Part shown: piece after piece, positions 11,232-21,157 of the stretch
How positions within the stretch are numbered: position 1 is the stretch's first letter
Layout: each line of letters begins with the position of its first letter
From: an uncultured Alphaproteobacteria bacterium
GTDB taxonomy: Bacteria; Pseudomonadota; Alphaproteobacteria; HIMB59
Direction: 5' to 3'
Length of the DNA: 64,000 nucleotides
NCBI GenBank assembly: GCA_902591315.1
Contig: CACJAI010000003.1
Location: 23,952 to 87,951, forward strand
Made by a program: the position numbers and the translations under genes
Notes under the pieces: model-generated
What the model was told of the DNA's origin: nothing
Seen by the model: the letters and a program-made list of their open reading frames with translations, nothing else
Database searches by the model: none

Positions 11232-11838
11232 ATTCTTCTTTAAGATCTTGATATATCTTCACCTTATCATAATTTATTTTTAGTTCTTTTAAGCTGCTTA
11301 TATCTTTGGAATTAAGACCACAAGGATCAATTTTTTGAAAATTATCTAAATCAATATTAAAATTAATCGATAATCCATGATGAATGACACCCTTTGAGTA
11401 TCTTAAACCAATAAATATTATCTTTTTTAATTCATTATTGTTTTTAACCCACAAACCTCTATTTTTTTCTTTTTTTCTATAAAGTTTGATATTGCTTTTC
11501 TTGAATGCATTTATGCATATATCCTCTAATGAATTTATGTAATCTATAATATTCTTCTTTCTTTTTTTTAAATTAATTAATGGATAAATGACTAATTGGC
11601 CAGGACCATGAAACGTTATCTTACCACCCCTATTAACATTTATTACCGGGATTTTATTTATTTCATCTATTTTAAATTCTTTTGGTGTAGAGCTTCCTGC
11701 AGTAAAGACATTTTGATGTTCTAAGAACCATATTTCTTCTTCTTTTACATTTTCATACATTTTTTGAATATGTTTATTCATTAATTTTATAACTTCTTGA
11801 TATTTTTTTTGCCCTTTTAGTTGTTTTATTTCAATCAT
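11212..11838 (-). CDS. lipB: Lipoyl(octanoyl) transferase
   Basis: VNRGGKITFHGPGQLVIYPLINLKK...GVIHHGLSINFNIDL. Confidence 0.92.
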   Translation of the reverse strand: MIEIKQLKGQKKYQEVIKLMNKHIQKMYENVKEEEIWFLEHQNVFTAGSSTPKEFKIDEINKIPVINVNRGGKITFHGPGQLVIYPLINLKKRKKNIIDYINSLEDICINAFKKSNIKLYRKKEKNRGLWVKNNNELKKIIFIGLRYSKGVIHHGLSINFNIDLDNFQKIDPCGLNSKDISSLKELKINYDKVKIYQDLKEEFIRVFC

Positions 11839-11862
11839 TGTTTATTAATTAATCTATAAATT

Positions 11863-11950
11863 GCGGACGTGGCGGAACTGGTAGACGCGCAGCGTTGAGG
11901 TCGCTGTGGGATTAAATCCTGTGGAAGTTCAAGTCTTCTCGTCCGCACCA
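11863..11950 (+). tRNA. tRNA-Leu (anticodon GAG), CCA encoded
   Basis: GCGGACG...CGTCCGC acceptor pairing, long variable arm, TTGAGGT anticodon loop, terminal CCA. Confidence 0.93.
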
Positions 11951-11964
11951 TATGTATAATATAA

Positions 11965-13263
11965 ATGCAAAAATTTAATAAAAAAGAGTATATTAAGTCT
12001 ATAAAGTCTCTTCATTCTGCTGATCAAGCAGATAGTATTGAAAGTCTTCCAATTGAACTACAGTCATCAATATTAAAAACTCATACTAAAAACTTTCACC
12101 CTGACTTTATTGCTTATTTACGCGAAGAAACACGTGATGATATTTTACATATGATACCCAATAAACAATTGGTTAATTTAATTAAATATCTGGATTTAGA
12201 TGATGCAGTTGAAATTCTTGGTGATTTTGAGACTAAAGAATTAGTGCAGATACTTTCCAAGCTTGGATCTCAGCAAAGAGAAAGAATTGAAGAAAGCTTA
12301 AAGTATGATGAAAATTCTGCTGGAAGACTAATGAACAGAGACTATCTTTCTATTAAGTCAGACTTATCTGTTGGCGAACTGATTGATCAATTAAGAAATA
12401 CCCGAAGAGGTCCTAAAGATTTTTATAATATTTTTATTGTAGATGACCAAAATATTCCTGTTGGATATGTCCCTTCAGGAAGAGTTCTAAGATCAAAAAG
12501 ATCTAAAAAATTAAAAGAGATTATTTATAAAGACATACATATTATTAAATCTGATGAGAAAATTGAAGATATTGCCTACACCTTTAGACAGTATGGCTTA
12601 GTTTCGGCGCCTGTTGTAAATTCGGATAATAAAATGATAGGTATCATGACAGTTGATGATGTTGTTGAAATTGATCATGAAGAGTCAGAAGATGATATGA
12701 GAAAGTTGGGAGGTTTATTTGTAAATGACTTTTATAAAGGCGCTTTTACATCTGCTACTTCAAGATTTATATGGCTTGGGTTAAACTTATTGACAGCCAT
12801 ATTAGCATCTCTAGTTATAGATATATATTCAGACCAATTACAGCAAATGATAGCGATTGCAGTCTTGATGCCCATAGTAGCTTCAATGGGTGGTAATGCA
12901 GGCACACAAGCTATGACCATATATGTTAGAGCTATCGCCACAAAGGATATTAATAATTCAAACTATATCAAATTAGTAGTTAAAGAATTTTTAATAGGAA
13001 GTATCAATGGATTTGCACTTTCTATAATAATGGGATTAATAGCTTATTATTGGTTTAATAGTCTTATATTGGCAATTGCGATATCCTTTGCCATTTTAAT
13101 AAACTTAGGCTTTGCTTGTTTAGTAGGTATAATTATACCAATTACAATAAACAAAATGAAAATAGACCCAGCCTTGGCTTCTGGAATTGTTCTTACTACT
13201 TTTACAGATGTATTTGGATTTTTATCATTTTTATCAATTGCAACATACATATTAAATTTATAG
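11965..13263 (+). CDS. mgtE: Magnesium transporter MgtE
   Basis: MgtE N domain, two CBS repeats, ...MPIVASMGGNAGTQAMTIYVRA. Confidence 0.95.
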   Translation: MQKFNKKEYIKSIKSLHSADQADSIESLPIELQSSILKTHTKNFHPDFIAYLREETRDDILHMIPNKQLVNLIKYLDLDDAVEILGDFETKELVQILSKLGSQQRERIEESLKYDENSAGRLMNRDYLSIKSDLSVGELIDQLRNTRRGPKDFYNIFIVDDQNIPVGYVPSGRVLRSKRSKKLKEIIYKDIHIIKSDEKIEDIAYTFRQYGLVSAPVVNSDNKMIGIMTVDDVVEIDHEESEDDMRKLGGLFVNDFYKGAFTSATSRFIWLGLNLLTAILASLVIDIYSDQLQQMIAIAVLMPIVASMGGNAGTQAMTIYVRAIATKDINNSNYIKLVVKEFLIGSINGFALSIIMGLIAYYWFNSLILAIAISFAILINLGFACLVGIIIPITINKMKIDPALASGIVLTTFTDVFGFLSFLSIATYILNL

Positions 13264-13272
13264 TTTACTTCG

Positions 13273-14667
13273 ATGATCAACATTGAAATACTTCGAGAAT
13301 ACGACATTAGGGGTATTTATAAAAAATCATTAAAATTAAAAGACATACGAAGTATTGCAAAAAAAATCTCAAAAATAATTTCTAATATTAATAATCCAAA
13401 AATCATTATAGGACATGATGGAAGATTATCCTCCCTAGAAATTAAAAATAATCTAATTGATACCTTCAGAAGATATGGGGTTGATATAGTAGATATTTCA
13501 TTAATACCAACACCAGTGAGTTATTATGCTACAAAAAAACTAGGTATTCCTAATTTAATTATGATTACAGGTTCACATAATCCAAAAGAATATAATGGAT
13601 TAAAAATAATTATTAATAACAAACCTTTTTTTGGAGAAAAGATAAAATCTTTAAACGATATAGATGATCCCTCTTTGTCCTCAACTTTTGGTGAATTAAC
13701 ATTTAGTGACGTAATTACGCCTTATACTGAGGAAATTATTTCACAATTTAATAATTTAGATAAGCTTAAAATAGTTTGGGATTTAGGAAATGGAGCCATT
13801 GTGCCAATAATTGATAAAATCATTAATTCTATAAAAGGAACTAATATTATTTTAAATAAGAGCATTGATGGTAATTTTCCAAATCATCATCCTGATCCAA
13901 CTGTAAAGAAAAATATTACACAAATATCAGATTATATAAAAGATAATCAGTTTGATCTGGGTATTGCGTTTGACGGTGATGGTGATCGAATTGGAATTAT
14001 AGATAACAAAGGTGAATTAATTTACTCAGATATTATTTTTTTACTTTTAGCACTTGATCTATTGAAAGAAAAAAAAGATTTAGTAGCTATTGCAGATGTT
14101 AAATGTAGTAAAATAATTTTTGATACACTTAAAAATAACGGTGTGGATATTCATATGTCAAAGACAGGACATTCATTAATTAAAGAAATGATATCCTCTA
14201 AAAATGCAGATATAGCAGGTGAAATGAGCGGTCATATTTTTTATAAATATAAATATTATGGTTACGACGATGCTATATATGCCTCATTGAAATTAATTAA
14301 AATACTTAATCATACTAACAAATCACTTAATGAAATAACCAGTATTTATATGAAATCATTCTCTACTCCAGAAATTAAATTATATTGTGAAGAGAAAATT
14401 AAATTTAGTCTTCTAGCAGAGATAATTGAAGATATACCTAAACATTATGATAGTAGTGTGAATTTAATTACAATAGACGGGGTAAGATTAGAGGCTGAAA
14501 AATTTTGGTTTCTTCTTAGAGCTTCAAATACACAAAATTGTATAGTGTTTAGACTTGAGCATTTTGAAAAAGATAAATTTAAAGATGAATTAATGAAATT
14601 AATATCAATTCTAAAGACTTATTCATTAGACATAAATGAATTAACTAGCTTTAACCAAACAGTCTAG
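13273..14667 (+). CDS. Phosphomannomutase/phosphoglucomutase family
   Basis: REYDIRGIY, ITGSHNPKEYNG, AFDGDGDRIGIID, GEMSGHIFY. Confidence 0.92.
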   Translation: MINIEILREYDIRGIYKKSLKLKDIRSIAKKISKIISNINNPKIIIGHDGRLSSLEIKNNLIDTFRRYGVDIVDISLIPTPVSYYATKKLGIPNLIMITGSHNPKEYNGLKIIINNKPFFGEKIKSLNDIDDPSLSSTFGELTFSDVITPYTEEIISQFNNLDKLKIVWDLGNGAIVPIIDKIINSIKGTNIILNKSIDGNFPNHHPDPTVKKNITQISDYIKDNQFDLGIAFDGDGDRIGIIDNKGELIYSDIIFLLLALDLLKEKKDLVAIADVKCSKIIFDTLKNNGVDIHMSKTGHSLIKEMISSKNADIAGEMSGHIFYKYKYYGYDDAIYASLKLIKILNHTNKSLNEITSIYMKSFSTPEIKLYCEEKIKFSLLAEIIEDIPKHYDSSVNLITIDGVRLEAEKFWFLLRASNTQNCIVFRLEHFEKDKFKDELMKLISILKTYSLDINELTSFNQTV

Positions 14668-15705
14668 TTTTTTTGATTTAATTTCTTCACAAATATTTTT
14701 TGCAAGTTTTTGATCTTCTACATTTATAAAACTAATAAAATATTTACCCTTTTTTTCAACCTGGTGCTGAAAACTTCTTAATATTTTTATTTTGTTTTTT
14801 AGTAAAATTATGTGCTTTTTAGACTTACTAATTTTTTTAAATGATGAAGTTTGAACTATATAAGATTTAGTTTTTTGTTTTTTATTTTCTAAAGTTTCTC
14901 TTTTAATATATTCATTCTTAATTTTTTTTGTATTACTATATTTATTCATTAGAAAATTAATTTTATTGTTTCTCTCTTTAGCAGAATTTCCTCCAAAATA
15001 TATACCTAATAAATAATCATCATCATTTTTTGATAGCAGTGATATTTGAAAACCTGATTTTCTAGTATAACCAGTTTTTAAACCAATATAATGATCATAT
15101 TTTTTCAATAAAGTGTTATGTGTATTATAATTTTTTCCTTTAATTTTAATCTTAATTTTTTTAAATCGATGTAAGTGTTCAGGAAAATCATTAATAATAT
15201 TTGAACTAAGTATAAAAATATCGTAGGCAGTTGATAGGTTAGATTTATTTGGTAGTCCATGAGGATTGGCAAAATTGGTATTTCTTAAATCTAACTTTTC
15301 TGCAAATTCATTCATCTTTACTATAAATTTTTTTTCACTACCTGCTATTTTTTCAGCAATTGCAACAGCTGAGTCATTTGCTGACTTGATTATTAATGAG
15401 TCAATTAATTCATCGACAGTAATATAATCATTTTCTGAAATACCTAATTTAGATGGTTGTTGATAAGTAGCATGTTTAGAAAAGTAAACTCTATCATTTA
15501 AATTTAACCTTTTTTCAGCTAATTCGTTAAATATTATGTAAAGAGTCATTATTTTAGTTAGTGATGCAGGATAATTTTTAGTATCTTTATTTACTTCGAA
15601 ATATATTTCTTGAGAAAGAGGATTTCCTATTACACTTGCAATCTTTGCGCGCAAAGGATGTGATAAATTGACTATTAAAATAAGTAATATAAGTATTATT
15701 CTCAT
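14641..15705 (-). CDS. D-alanyl-D-alanine carboxypeptidase (serine-type) with SPOR-like C-terminus
   Basis: SLTK, SAN and KTG motifs; signal peptide; C-terminal SPOR-like repeat. Confidence 0.88.
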   Translation of the reverse strand: MRIILILLILIVNLSHPLRAKIASVIGNPLSQEIYFEVNKDTKNYPASLTKIMTLYIIFNELAEKRLNLNDRVYFSKHATYQQPSKLGISENDYITVDELIDSLIIKSANDSAVAIAEKIAGSEKKFIVKMNEFAEKLDLRNTNFANPHGLPNKSNLSTAYDIFILSSNIINDFPEHLHRFKKIKIKIKGKNYNTHNTLLKKYDHYIGLKTGYTRKSGFQISLLSKNDDDYLLGIYFGGNSAKERNNKINFLMNKYSNTKKIKNEYIKRETLENKKQKTKSYIVQTSSFKKISKSKKHIILLKNKIKILRSFQHQVEKKGKYFISFINVEDQKLAKNICEEIKSKKLDCLVKAS

Positions 15706-15717
15706 ATAGTTATTAAT

Positions 15718-16041
15718 TTGATATGCTTAAACATGTCTTTAGGTTTTAAAATATATTCTTATTTTAATGGTAATCTTGTTCATAAAGATTCGCTAGGTAA
15801 TAAATATTATCACGATAAGAATAATACTTTAAAAAGATGGGTAGTTTATGCCTCTGGCTTTGGTCCAGACTCTTTACCTACACAATATCATAATTGGTTA
15901 CACAATACTTCTGATGAAATATCTAATTTTGATATTGAGAAAAATAATCAAGAAAGTTTGGTAAAAAGAAGGGTTCAAAAACACTCTGTAAAACATAAAG
16001 AAAATATCGAAAAGGGTTACAAAAGTTGGCATCCAAAATAA
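15718..16041 (+). CDS. NADH:ubiquinone oxidoreductase NDUFA12-like protein
   Basis: GNLVHKDSLGNKYYHDKNN...RWVVYASGFGPDSLPTQYHNWLHNTSDE; true start may be ATG ~15733. Confidence 0.85.
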   Translation: MICLNMSLGFKIYSYFNGNLVHKDSLGNKYYHDKNNTLKRWVVYASGFGPDSLPTQYHNWLHNTSDEISNFDIEKNNQESLVKRRVQKHSVKHKENIEKGYKSWHPK

Positions 16042-16481
16042 TTAGAGAAATAGACTCTTATAATTCAAGATATCATTCAAAAATTGGGATTATCTTTTTT
16101 ATTTTTTTAATAATTCTTTTTTTACTTTTTAATACTTCAAATAATAACGCTGTTCCATTCGTTGCTACTTTTAATTATATTGAAGGTGTAAATAATGATA
16201 CTGAAGTTAAACTTGCTGGTATAAAGGTCGGAGATGTAGATAAGATAATGATTTCTTCAAATGAGATTATCATAAAAGGGTACATTGATTACAAATATAA
16301 CATACCAGAAGACTCAATTCTGAAAATCAGAAGTGACGGTATTTTTGGAAAGAAAACTCTGTTTATTGAGCCAGGTTTTGGTAAATATTTTGAAAAGACT
16401 AATCAATATGTTTTTAATCAAACCCAAGACTCTTACTCTATTGATATGTTTCTTAGATATTTAAGTGATATGAATGAATAA
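16026..16481 (+). CDS. MCE/MlaD-domain lipid-transport protein, copy 1
   Basis: N-terminal TM, then single MCE domain (GVNNDTEVKLAGIKVGDVDKI...GKKTLFIEPG). Confidence 0.82.
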   Translation: MASKIIREIDSYNSRYHSKIGIIFFIFLIILFLLFNTSNNNAVPFVATFNYIEGVNNDTEVKLAGIKVGDVDKIMISSNEIIIKGYIDYKYNIPEDSILKIRSDGIFGKKTLFIEPGFGKYFEKTNQYVFNQTQDSYSIDMFLRYLSDMNE

Positions 16482-16914
16482 AAAATTAAATATAGAATTT
16501 ATAGTTGGACTATTTATATTGATTCTCACATTATTTTGTTTTTTTTATTATTTCTCTAAGATAAATATTAATAATGTAGCTACTCCTATTGAAATTAACT
16601 CTAGTTTTTTTGATATAGGTAATATTAGCATAGGTAATGATGTCAAAATTAAGGGAGTAAAAGTAGGGGAGGTAAGTGGTATAAGATTAGATCAAGAAAA
16701 TTTTATGGCAATAATTACATCATCTATCGAAGAAAATATTATAATTCCTGATGACTCTATATTCAAAATATCGAATAATGGTTTTATTGGATCTCCATAT
16801 ATTGAAATACAATTAGGAAATAGTAATGAATCGCTCAAAAATAATGGCTTCACGATCAATAATATTGATGCAGTATCTTTGGAAGAAATTATTAATAGTT
16901 TTATTTTTAAGTAG
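16474..16914 (+). CDS. mlaD: MCE/MlaD-domain lipid-transport protein, copy 2
   Basis: FIVGLFILILT...IGNDVKIKGVKVGEVSGI...GFIGSPYIEIQLG. Confidence 0.85.
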   Translation: MNKKLNIEFIVGLFILILTLFCFFYYFSKININNVATPIEINSSFFDIGNISIGNDVKIKGVKVGEVSGIRLDQENFMAIITSSIEENIIIPDDSIFKISNNGFIGSPYIEIQLGNSNESLKNNGFTINNIDAVSLEEIINSFIFK

Positions 16915-17209
16915 TATTATCTTTTATAAGTTACAAGCTAAAGAAATTGATAATATTAATCTTCTTATTCTTGACAAATCTTCTTCATCAAAATACGAGC
17001 TAGAATTTTCAAGTTCTTATCAATTTAGAAATTTATCTTTTGAATTAGTCTCTTGCAAAAATATCAAATTTGATAAGTATATAGATACTGCTGCTTTATT
17101 AAAAATTATACAAAACGATAAAATATTTATCGGTTGGTTTTTTAAATATACTGATGAGTTAAATTTGTACTCTAATAAGATTTATGAAATTTCACTTAAA
17201 AATTGCTAA
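16826..17209 (+). CDS. DUF2155-like secreted protein
   Basis: C-terminal FIGWFFKYTDELNLYSNKIYEISLKNC resembles the DUF2155 GWMFASSPxLxxxEHPVYDVWxxxC signature; follows mlaD as in many alphaproteobacteria. Confidence 0.65.
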   Translation: MNRSKIMASRSIILMQYLWKKLLIVLFLSSIIFYKLQAKEIDNINLLILDKSSSSKYELEFSSSYQFRNLSFELVSCKNIKFDKYIDTAALLKIIQNDKIFIGWFFKYTDELNLYSNKIYEISLKNC

Positions 17210-18549
17210 TTAAAACTTTTGATATTTTTTTCTAACCAATTTGTGTTGTATGAGCCAATTAAAAAATCCTTTTGATTTAAAATCCATTTATGTAAATCTA
17301 TATTTGTATTTATTCCATCTATTATGATCTCATCCAAAGCTCTTTTCATAATTGATATAGATTCATTTCTATCTGTGCCTTTTGAAATTATTTTTAAAAT
17401 TAGACTATCATAGTGAGGATTAACTTTGTAATTAGTGTATAAGGCTGTATCTACCCTAACTCCTCTACCACCTGGTACATTTATAAATTTTATAATACCA
17501 GGACTAGGTGAAAAATCTTTTGCATTTTCTGCATTTATTCTACATTCAATACTGTGATTTCTTTTTATTATGTTATTTAAATCTAATTTATAGCCAGCGG
17601 CAACCATGATTTGATACTTCACTAAATCTATGTCAAATGCTTCCTCTGTGACAGGATGTTCAACTTGTAATCTAGTATTCATCTCTATAAAGAATATTTC
17701 ATTATCCTGATATAAGAACTCCAAGGTTCCTAATCCTTCATATTTATTTTCAAGTAATAAATTTTTTATATTTTGCTTAATTTTTTCTAAATTATTAATT
17801 TTTACAAAATCTGACGGTAATTCTTCAATAATCTTTTGATTTTTACGTTGAATAGAACAATCTCTTTGACCAATTATTTCTGCGTAATTATTTTTTGGAT
17901 CGGATATTACTTGAAATTCTATATGTTTTGCATTTGTTAAGTATTTTTCTGCATACATACTTTCATTTCCAAAATAATTTTTTGCTTCAGCTTTTAATTG
18001 AGAGAAGTAAATCTTTATTTCTTCAACATTATTAAATACCCTCATTCCCTTACCGCCACCGCCATAAGCAGCTTTGATAACTATGGGCATACCTATTTCT
18101 TTTGCTATTTTTAATGCTTCATTCGTATCTTCTATATTTTTAGAGTCTTTATTTCCTAGAATGGGTAATTTAAATTCACTTGCCAATTTCAATGCGTTAC
18201 TTTTGTTACCCAATTCTAAGATTGATTTTGGTGAAGGACCAATGAATTTTATTTTATGTGTGTTTAATATCTTAGCAAATTTGTCATTTTCACTTAAAAA
18301 TCCATATCCCGGATGAACTGCATCAGATCCTGTTATATCAATAGTACTTATAATATTTGGAATATTCAGATAACTATTGTTAGGTAGAGCGCCTCCTATA
18401 CAGATACTTTCATCAGCTAGTTTTACGTGCATTGCCTCAGTATCTACATCAGAATGAATAGCTACTGTTTTAATATTAAGTTCTTTACATGCCCTTATAA
18501 TACGAACTGCAATTTCACCTCTATTTGCTACTAATATTTTTTTAAACAA
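17206..18549 (-). CDS. accC: Acetyl-CoA carboxylase biotin carboxylase subunit
   Basis: KILVANRGEIAVRIIRACKEL...AAYGGGGKGMRV...EMNTRLQVEHPVTE. Confidence 0.97.
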   Translation of the reverse strand: MFKKILVANRGEIAVRIIRACKELNIKTVAIHSDVDTEAMHVKLADESICIGGALPNNSYLNIPNIISTIDITGSDAVHPGYGFLSENDKFAKILNTHKIKFIGPSPKSILELGNKSNALKLASEFKLPILGNKDSKNIEDTNEALKIAKEIGMPIVIKAAYGGGGKGMRVFNNVEEIKIYFSQLKAEAKNYFGNESMYAEKYLTNAKHIEFQVISDPKNNYAEIIGQRDCSIQRKNQKIIEELPSDFVKINNLEKIKQNIKNLLLENKYEGLGTLEFLYQDNEIFFIEMNTRLQVEHPVTEEAFDIDLVKYQIMVAAGYKLDLNNIIKRNHSIECRINAENAKDFSPSPGIIKFINVPGGRGVRVDTALYTNYKVNPHYDSLILKIISKGTDRNESISIMKRALDEIIIDGINTNIDLHKWILNQKDFLIGSYNTNWLEKNIKSFN

Positions 18550-18984
18550 TTACAATATTTCAAATAGTGGTTGACCAAATTCAACAGCTTCCCCATTTTT
18601 AACTATCACTGTCTTAATTGTACAATCTCTGTCAGATTTTATTTCATTAAAGGTCTTCATGGCTTCAATTAAGCAAATTGTATCACCTTTTTTTATCTTT
18701 TGCCCTTTCTTGGCAAAAGGAGGAGAACTTGGTTTAGGAGTTAAGTATATTATTCCCACCATTGGACTATCAATAGTTAATAAATTACTTGAACTATTAT
18801 TATCCGATTTTTGATCATTAACGGGAGATAATTTTTGAGTATTTTGATTTGGACTATTTATTAAAGAATTATTAGATATTTCAATAATGTTAGTTTTATT
18901 TGAAAGTTTAATCGATCCTAAATTATTTTCCTTAATTTTCTTAATTAAAAGATCAATTGTTTCATTAATTTTTTTATCTAACAT
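18550..18984 (-). CDS. accB: Acetyl-CoA carboxylase biotin carboxyl carrier protein
   Basis: Biotin motif IEAMKTFNEI; upstream of accC. Confidence 0.94.
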   Translation of the reverse strand: MLDKKINETIDLLIKKIKENNLGSIKLSNKTNIIEISNNSLINSPNQNTQKLSPVNDQKSDNNSSSNLLTIDSPMVGIIYLTPKPSSPPFAKKGQKIKKGDTICLIEAMKTFNEIKSDRDCTIKTVIVKNGEAVEFGQPLFEIL

Positions 18985-19032
18985 AATTTATAATATACCT
19001 AATAGATAACAAAATAAAACTCTTATATATAA

Positions 19033-20025
19033 CTATTTGAATTGTTTTGCTAATTTCAAATTTTGGTTAAAGTAATTTGATTTAATTTTAATTCCATAAG
19101 TATTATTTTTAATCTCGTCAATTTTATAATAATTTAATTGACCCACTAGTTGCCCATCTCTGATAATAAAGGGTGTATCATATGCACGTAATTCTAGAAC
19201 AGCAGGAGTACCATATTTGTTATTACCAAATCCAGGATCAAAAAAACCTGCATAATGTACTCTAAAATTACCAAAACTATCTTTAAAAGGTTCCAATTCT
19301 GCAGCTTGATTATTTTTTATTTTTATTTTTTCTTTAGATCTAAGGATGTAAAACTCATCCTTTTCGATAATAAAATAATTTTCTTTTGGAATAATTTTTT
19401 CCCAATATTTATTTGCTTTATAAAATTTAACTTTATTTAAATCAATTGCTGATGTGATTTTTTTAGCTTTATAAGCAGTTATTTGATTTTTTTTTATTGA
19501 AACTGATATATTAAATTGTTTAACTTCTCGATCTTTATTTTTTCCTCTAAAAAATCTAATTTGATTTAGAGATATGTTCTTTTTTACAATGATAGTGAAT
19601 GATTGTGGAATAATTTCTAAATATAACTTACCCTTATAATTATAATCCACATAGTCATATTCTTTTCCACTTTCAGTTATGACTCTGGTGAAAATGTCTA
19701 AACGACCTGTTGTACTTTTAGGATTTGATTTTCCCATTATATCATATGGAAGAATTAATCTTTCATTTAACTCACACAAATAGATACAATTTTTTTCTAA
19801 TAGACTACTCTTATTAAGATCTATATTTGTTAGTGACAATTCTTTAATTACTTTTGAAATTTTTATATTGTTAGGAATAAAAGAAGCTTTAATTCTATAA
19901 CATTTATTTGATAAAGTTAAATCAAGTGAAGCAGGTTGTATTTGATCTCTTATTGAAGATTTATTTGAATAGATTTTTTTTTTGTTTATCAGTGCTAATA
20001 TTTGTTCTCTATTTAAATAAGGCAT
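19033..20025 (-). CDS. dcd: 2'-deoxycytidine 5'-triphosphate deaminase, long two-domain form
   Basis: IQPASLDLTL, GKSNPKSTTGRLDIFTRVI, HYAGFFDPGFGNNKYGTPAVLELRAYDTPFIIRDGQLVGQLNYY. Confidence 0.85.
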   Translation of the reverse strand: MPYLNREQILALINKKKIYSNKSSIRDQIQPASLDLTLSNKCYRIKASFIPNNIKISKVIKELSLTNIDLNKSSLLEKNCIYLCELNERLILPYDIMGKSNPKSTTGRLDIFTRVITESGKEYDYVDYNYKGKLYLEIIPQSFTIIVKKNISLNQIRFFRGKNKDREVKQFNISVSIKKNQITAYKAKKITSAIDLNKVKFYKANKYWEKIIPKENYFIIEKDEFYILRSKEKIKIKNNQAAELEPFKDSFGNFRVHYAGFFDPGFGNNKYGTPAVLELRAYDTPFIIRDGQLVGQLNYYKIDEIKNNTYGIKIKSNYFNQNLKLAKQFK

Positions 20026-21157
20026 ATGATTTATCTAACGTTGGAATATCTTTAATATCATATTTTTTACAAAAAAAGTCAGCTTTATTTTTAGAATTTA
20101 TAGTTTTATAAAATTGACAAAAATAAAAGTTTGAAAGGTTATCTAAGTCTAATTTATTGTAATATTTGCCATATATATAATAATAAAAATATTCGTTCAT
20201 AATATTCTTATCAAATTTTAAATCGTCTATAATGTTGTATTTTTTTTCAATATTATTATCTAATAGATAATTTATATACTCTATTTTCAAAAAAGAGCTT
20301 TTATTAATTTCTAATAAATTTTGAAAATTAGAGTACCAATCTTCTATAAAAAAACCCCTTTTATAAGCCTCGTATTGAATAATCAAATCATCTATTTTGT
20401 TTATTTTTTTTGTAGGATCAAATACACCGCTCTCTAAATTAATAAAAAAAATATTAAAATCATTATTATTTGAATTTTTTGAGTACTTTGATTTTATCCA
20501 ATTAAATATTTCAGAATTCATAGATCTACCATGATTGAAATCTATTAAATTATTAATTCTATCTTCACTCCTTGGATGAGTTCTAAAATACTTATTTGCC
20601 GGACTCTCAACCTGATTTAAAAAAGATATTAATTCTGTAGTATTAATTTTATGTCTTTTAATTTTATTAATCATAAAATTATCTGCTTCAATCTCAAAGT
20701 TCACAGAATGTTGTGATATTTCTTCAACAAGTTTGCTATTTAGAGTTATGGATGTACCTATACCTAGATTTGTATTTGCTGTAAGTACTGCAATTCCAAC
20801 TGAAAATAAACTAAAAAAAGTGCTTTTACTATTTGACTGCTGAATTTTAATCTTTTTTGTATGAAAGTGCCTATTTATTATATGTCCGTGTTCATGAAGA
20901 TATATCGCTTTAAGTGTATCCTCATTATTTATTAATTTTAATAAACCTGTTGTAAAATAAATATTATTATTAATTACAAAAGCATTAGCAGATTTATCTC
21001 TTACTAAGTATGTGCCTACTTTACTAAGATTTAGTTCCTCACTTAAGTTAAAAAAATAATTTTCAAATACAGGATCTCTGATAATTTCATAACTAGATAA
21101 ATGATTAAAGCTCAATAAAAAATAAATAACTAAAAAATACTTAGATTTAATTTTCAA
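20009..21157 (-). CDS. M48-family metalloprotease, secreted
   Basis: Signal peptide; HEHGHIINRH zinc motif; HPRSEDRINNL. Confidence 0.88.
   Translation of the reverse strand: MKIKSKYFLVIYFLLSFNHLSSYEIIRDPVFENYFFNLSEELNLSKVGTYLVRDKSANAFVINNNIYFTTGLLKLINNEDTLKAIYLHEHGHIINRHFHTKKIKIQQSNSKSTFFSLFSVGIAVLTANTNLGIGTSITLNSKLVEEISQHSVNFEIEADNFMINKIKRHKINTTELISFLNQVESPANKYFRTHPRSEDRINNLIDFNHGRSMNSEIFNWIKSKYSKNSNNNDFNIFFINLESGVFDPTKKINKIDDLIIQYEAYKRGFFIEDWYSNFQNLLEINKSSFLKIEYINYLLDNNIEKKYNIIDDLKFDKNIMNEYFYYYIYGKYYNKLDLDNLSNFYFCQFYKTINSKNKADFFCKKYDIKDIPTLDKSYALFK

Noticed and set aside
12732-13307. Minus-strand ORFs within mgtE (12732-12941, 13047-13307)
   Set aside because: Antisense to a well-supported MgtE CDS; hydrophobic composition is a by-product of the TM codons.
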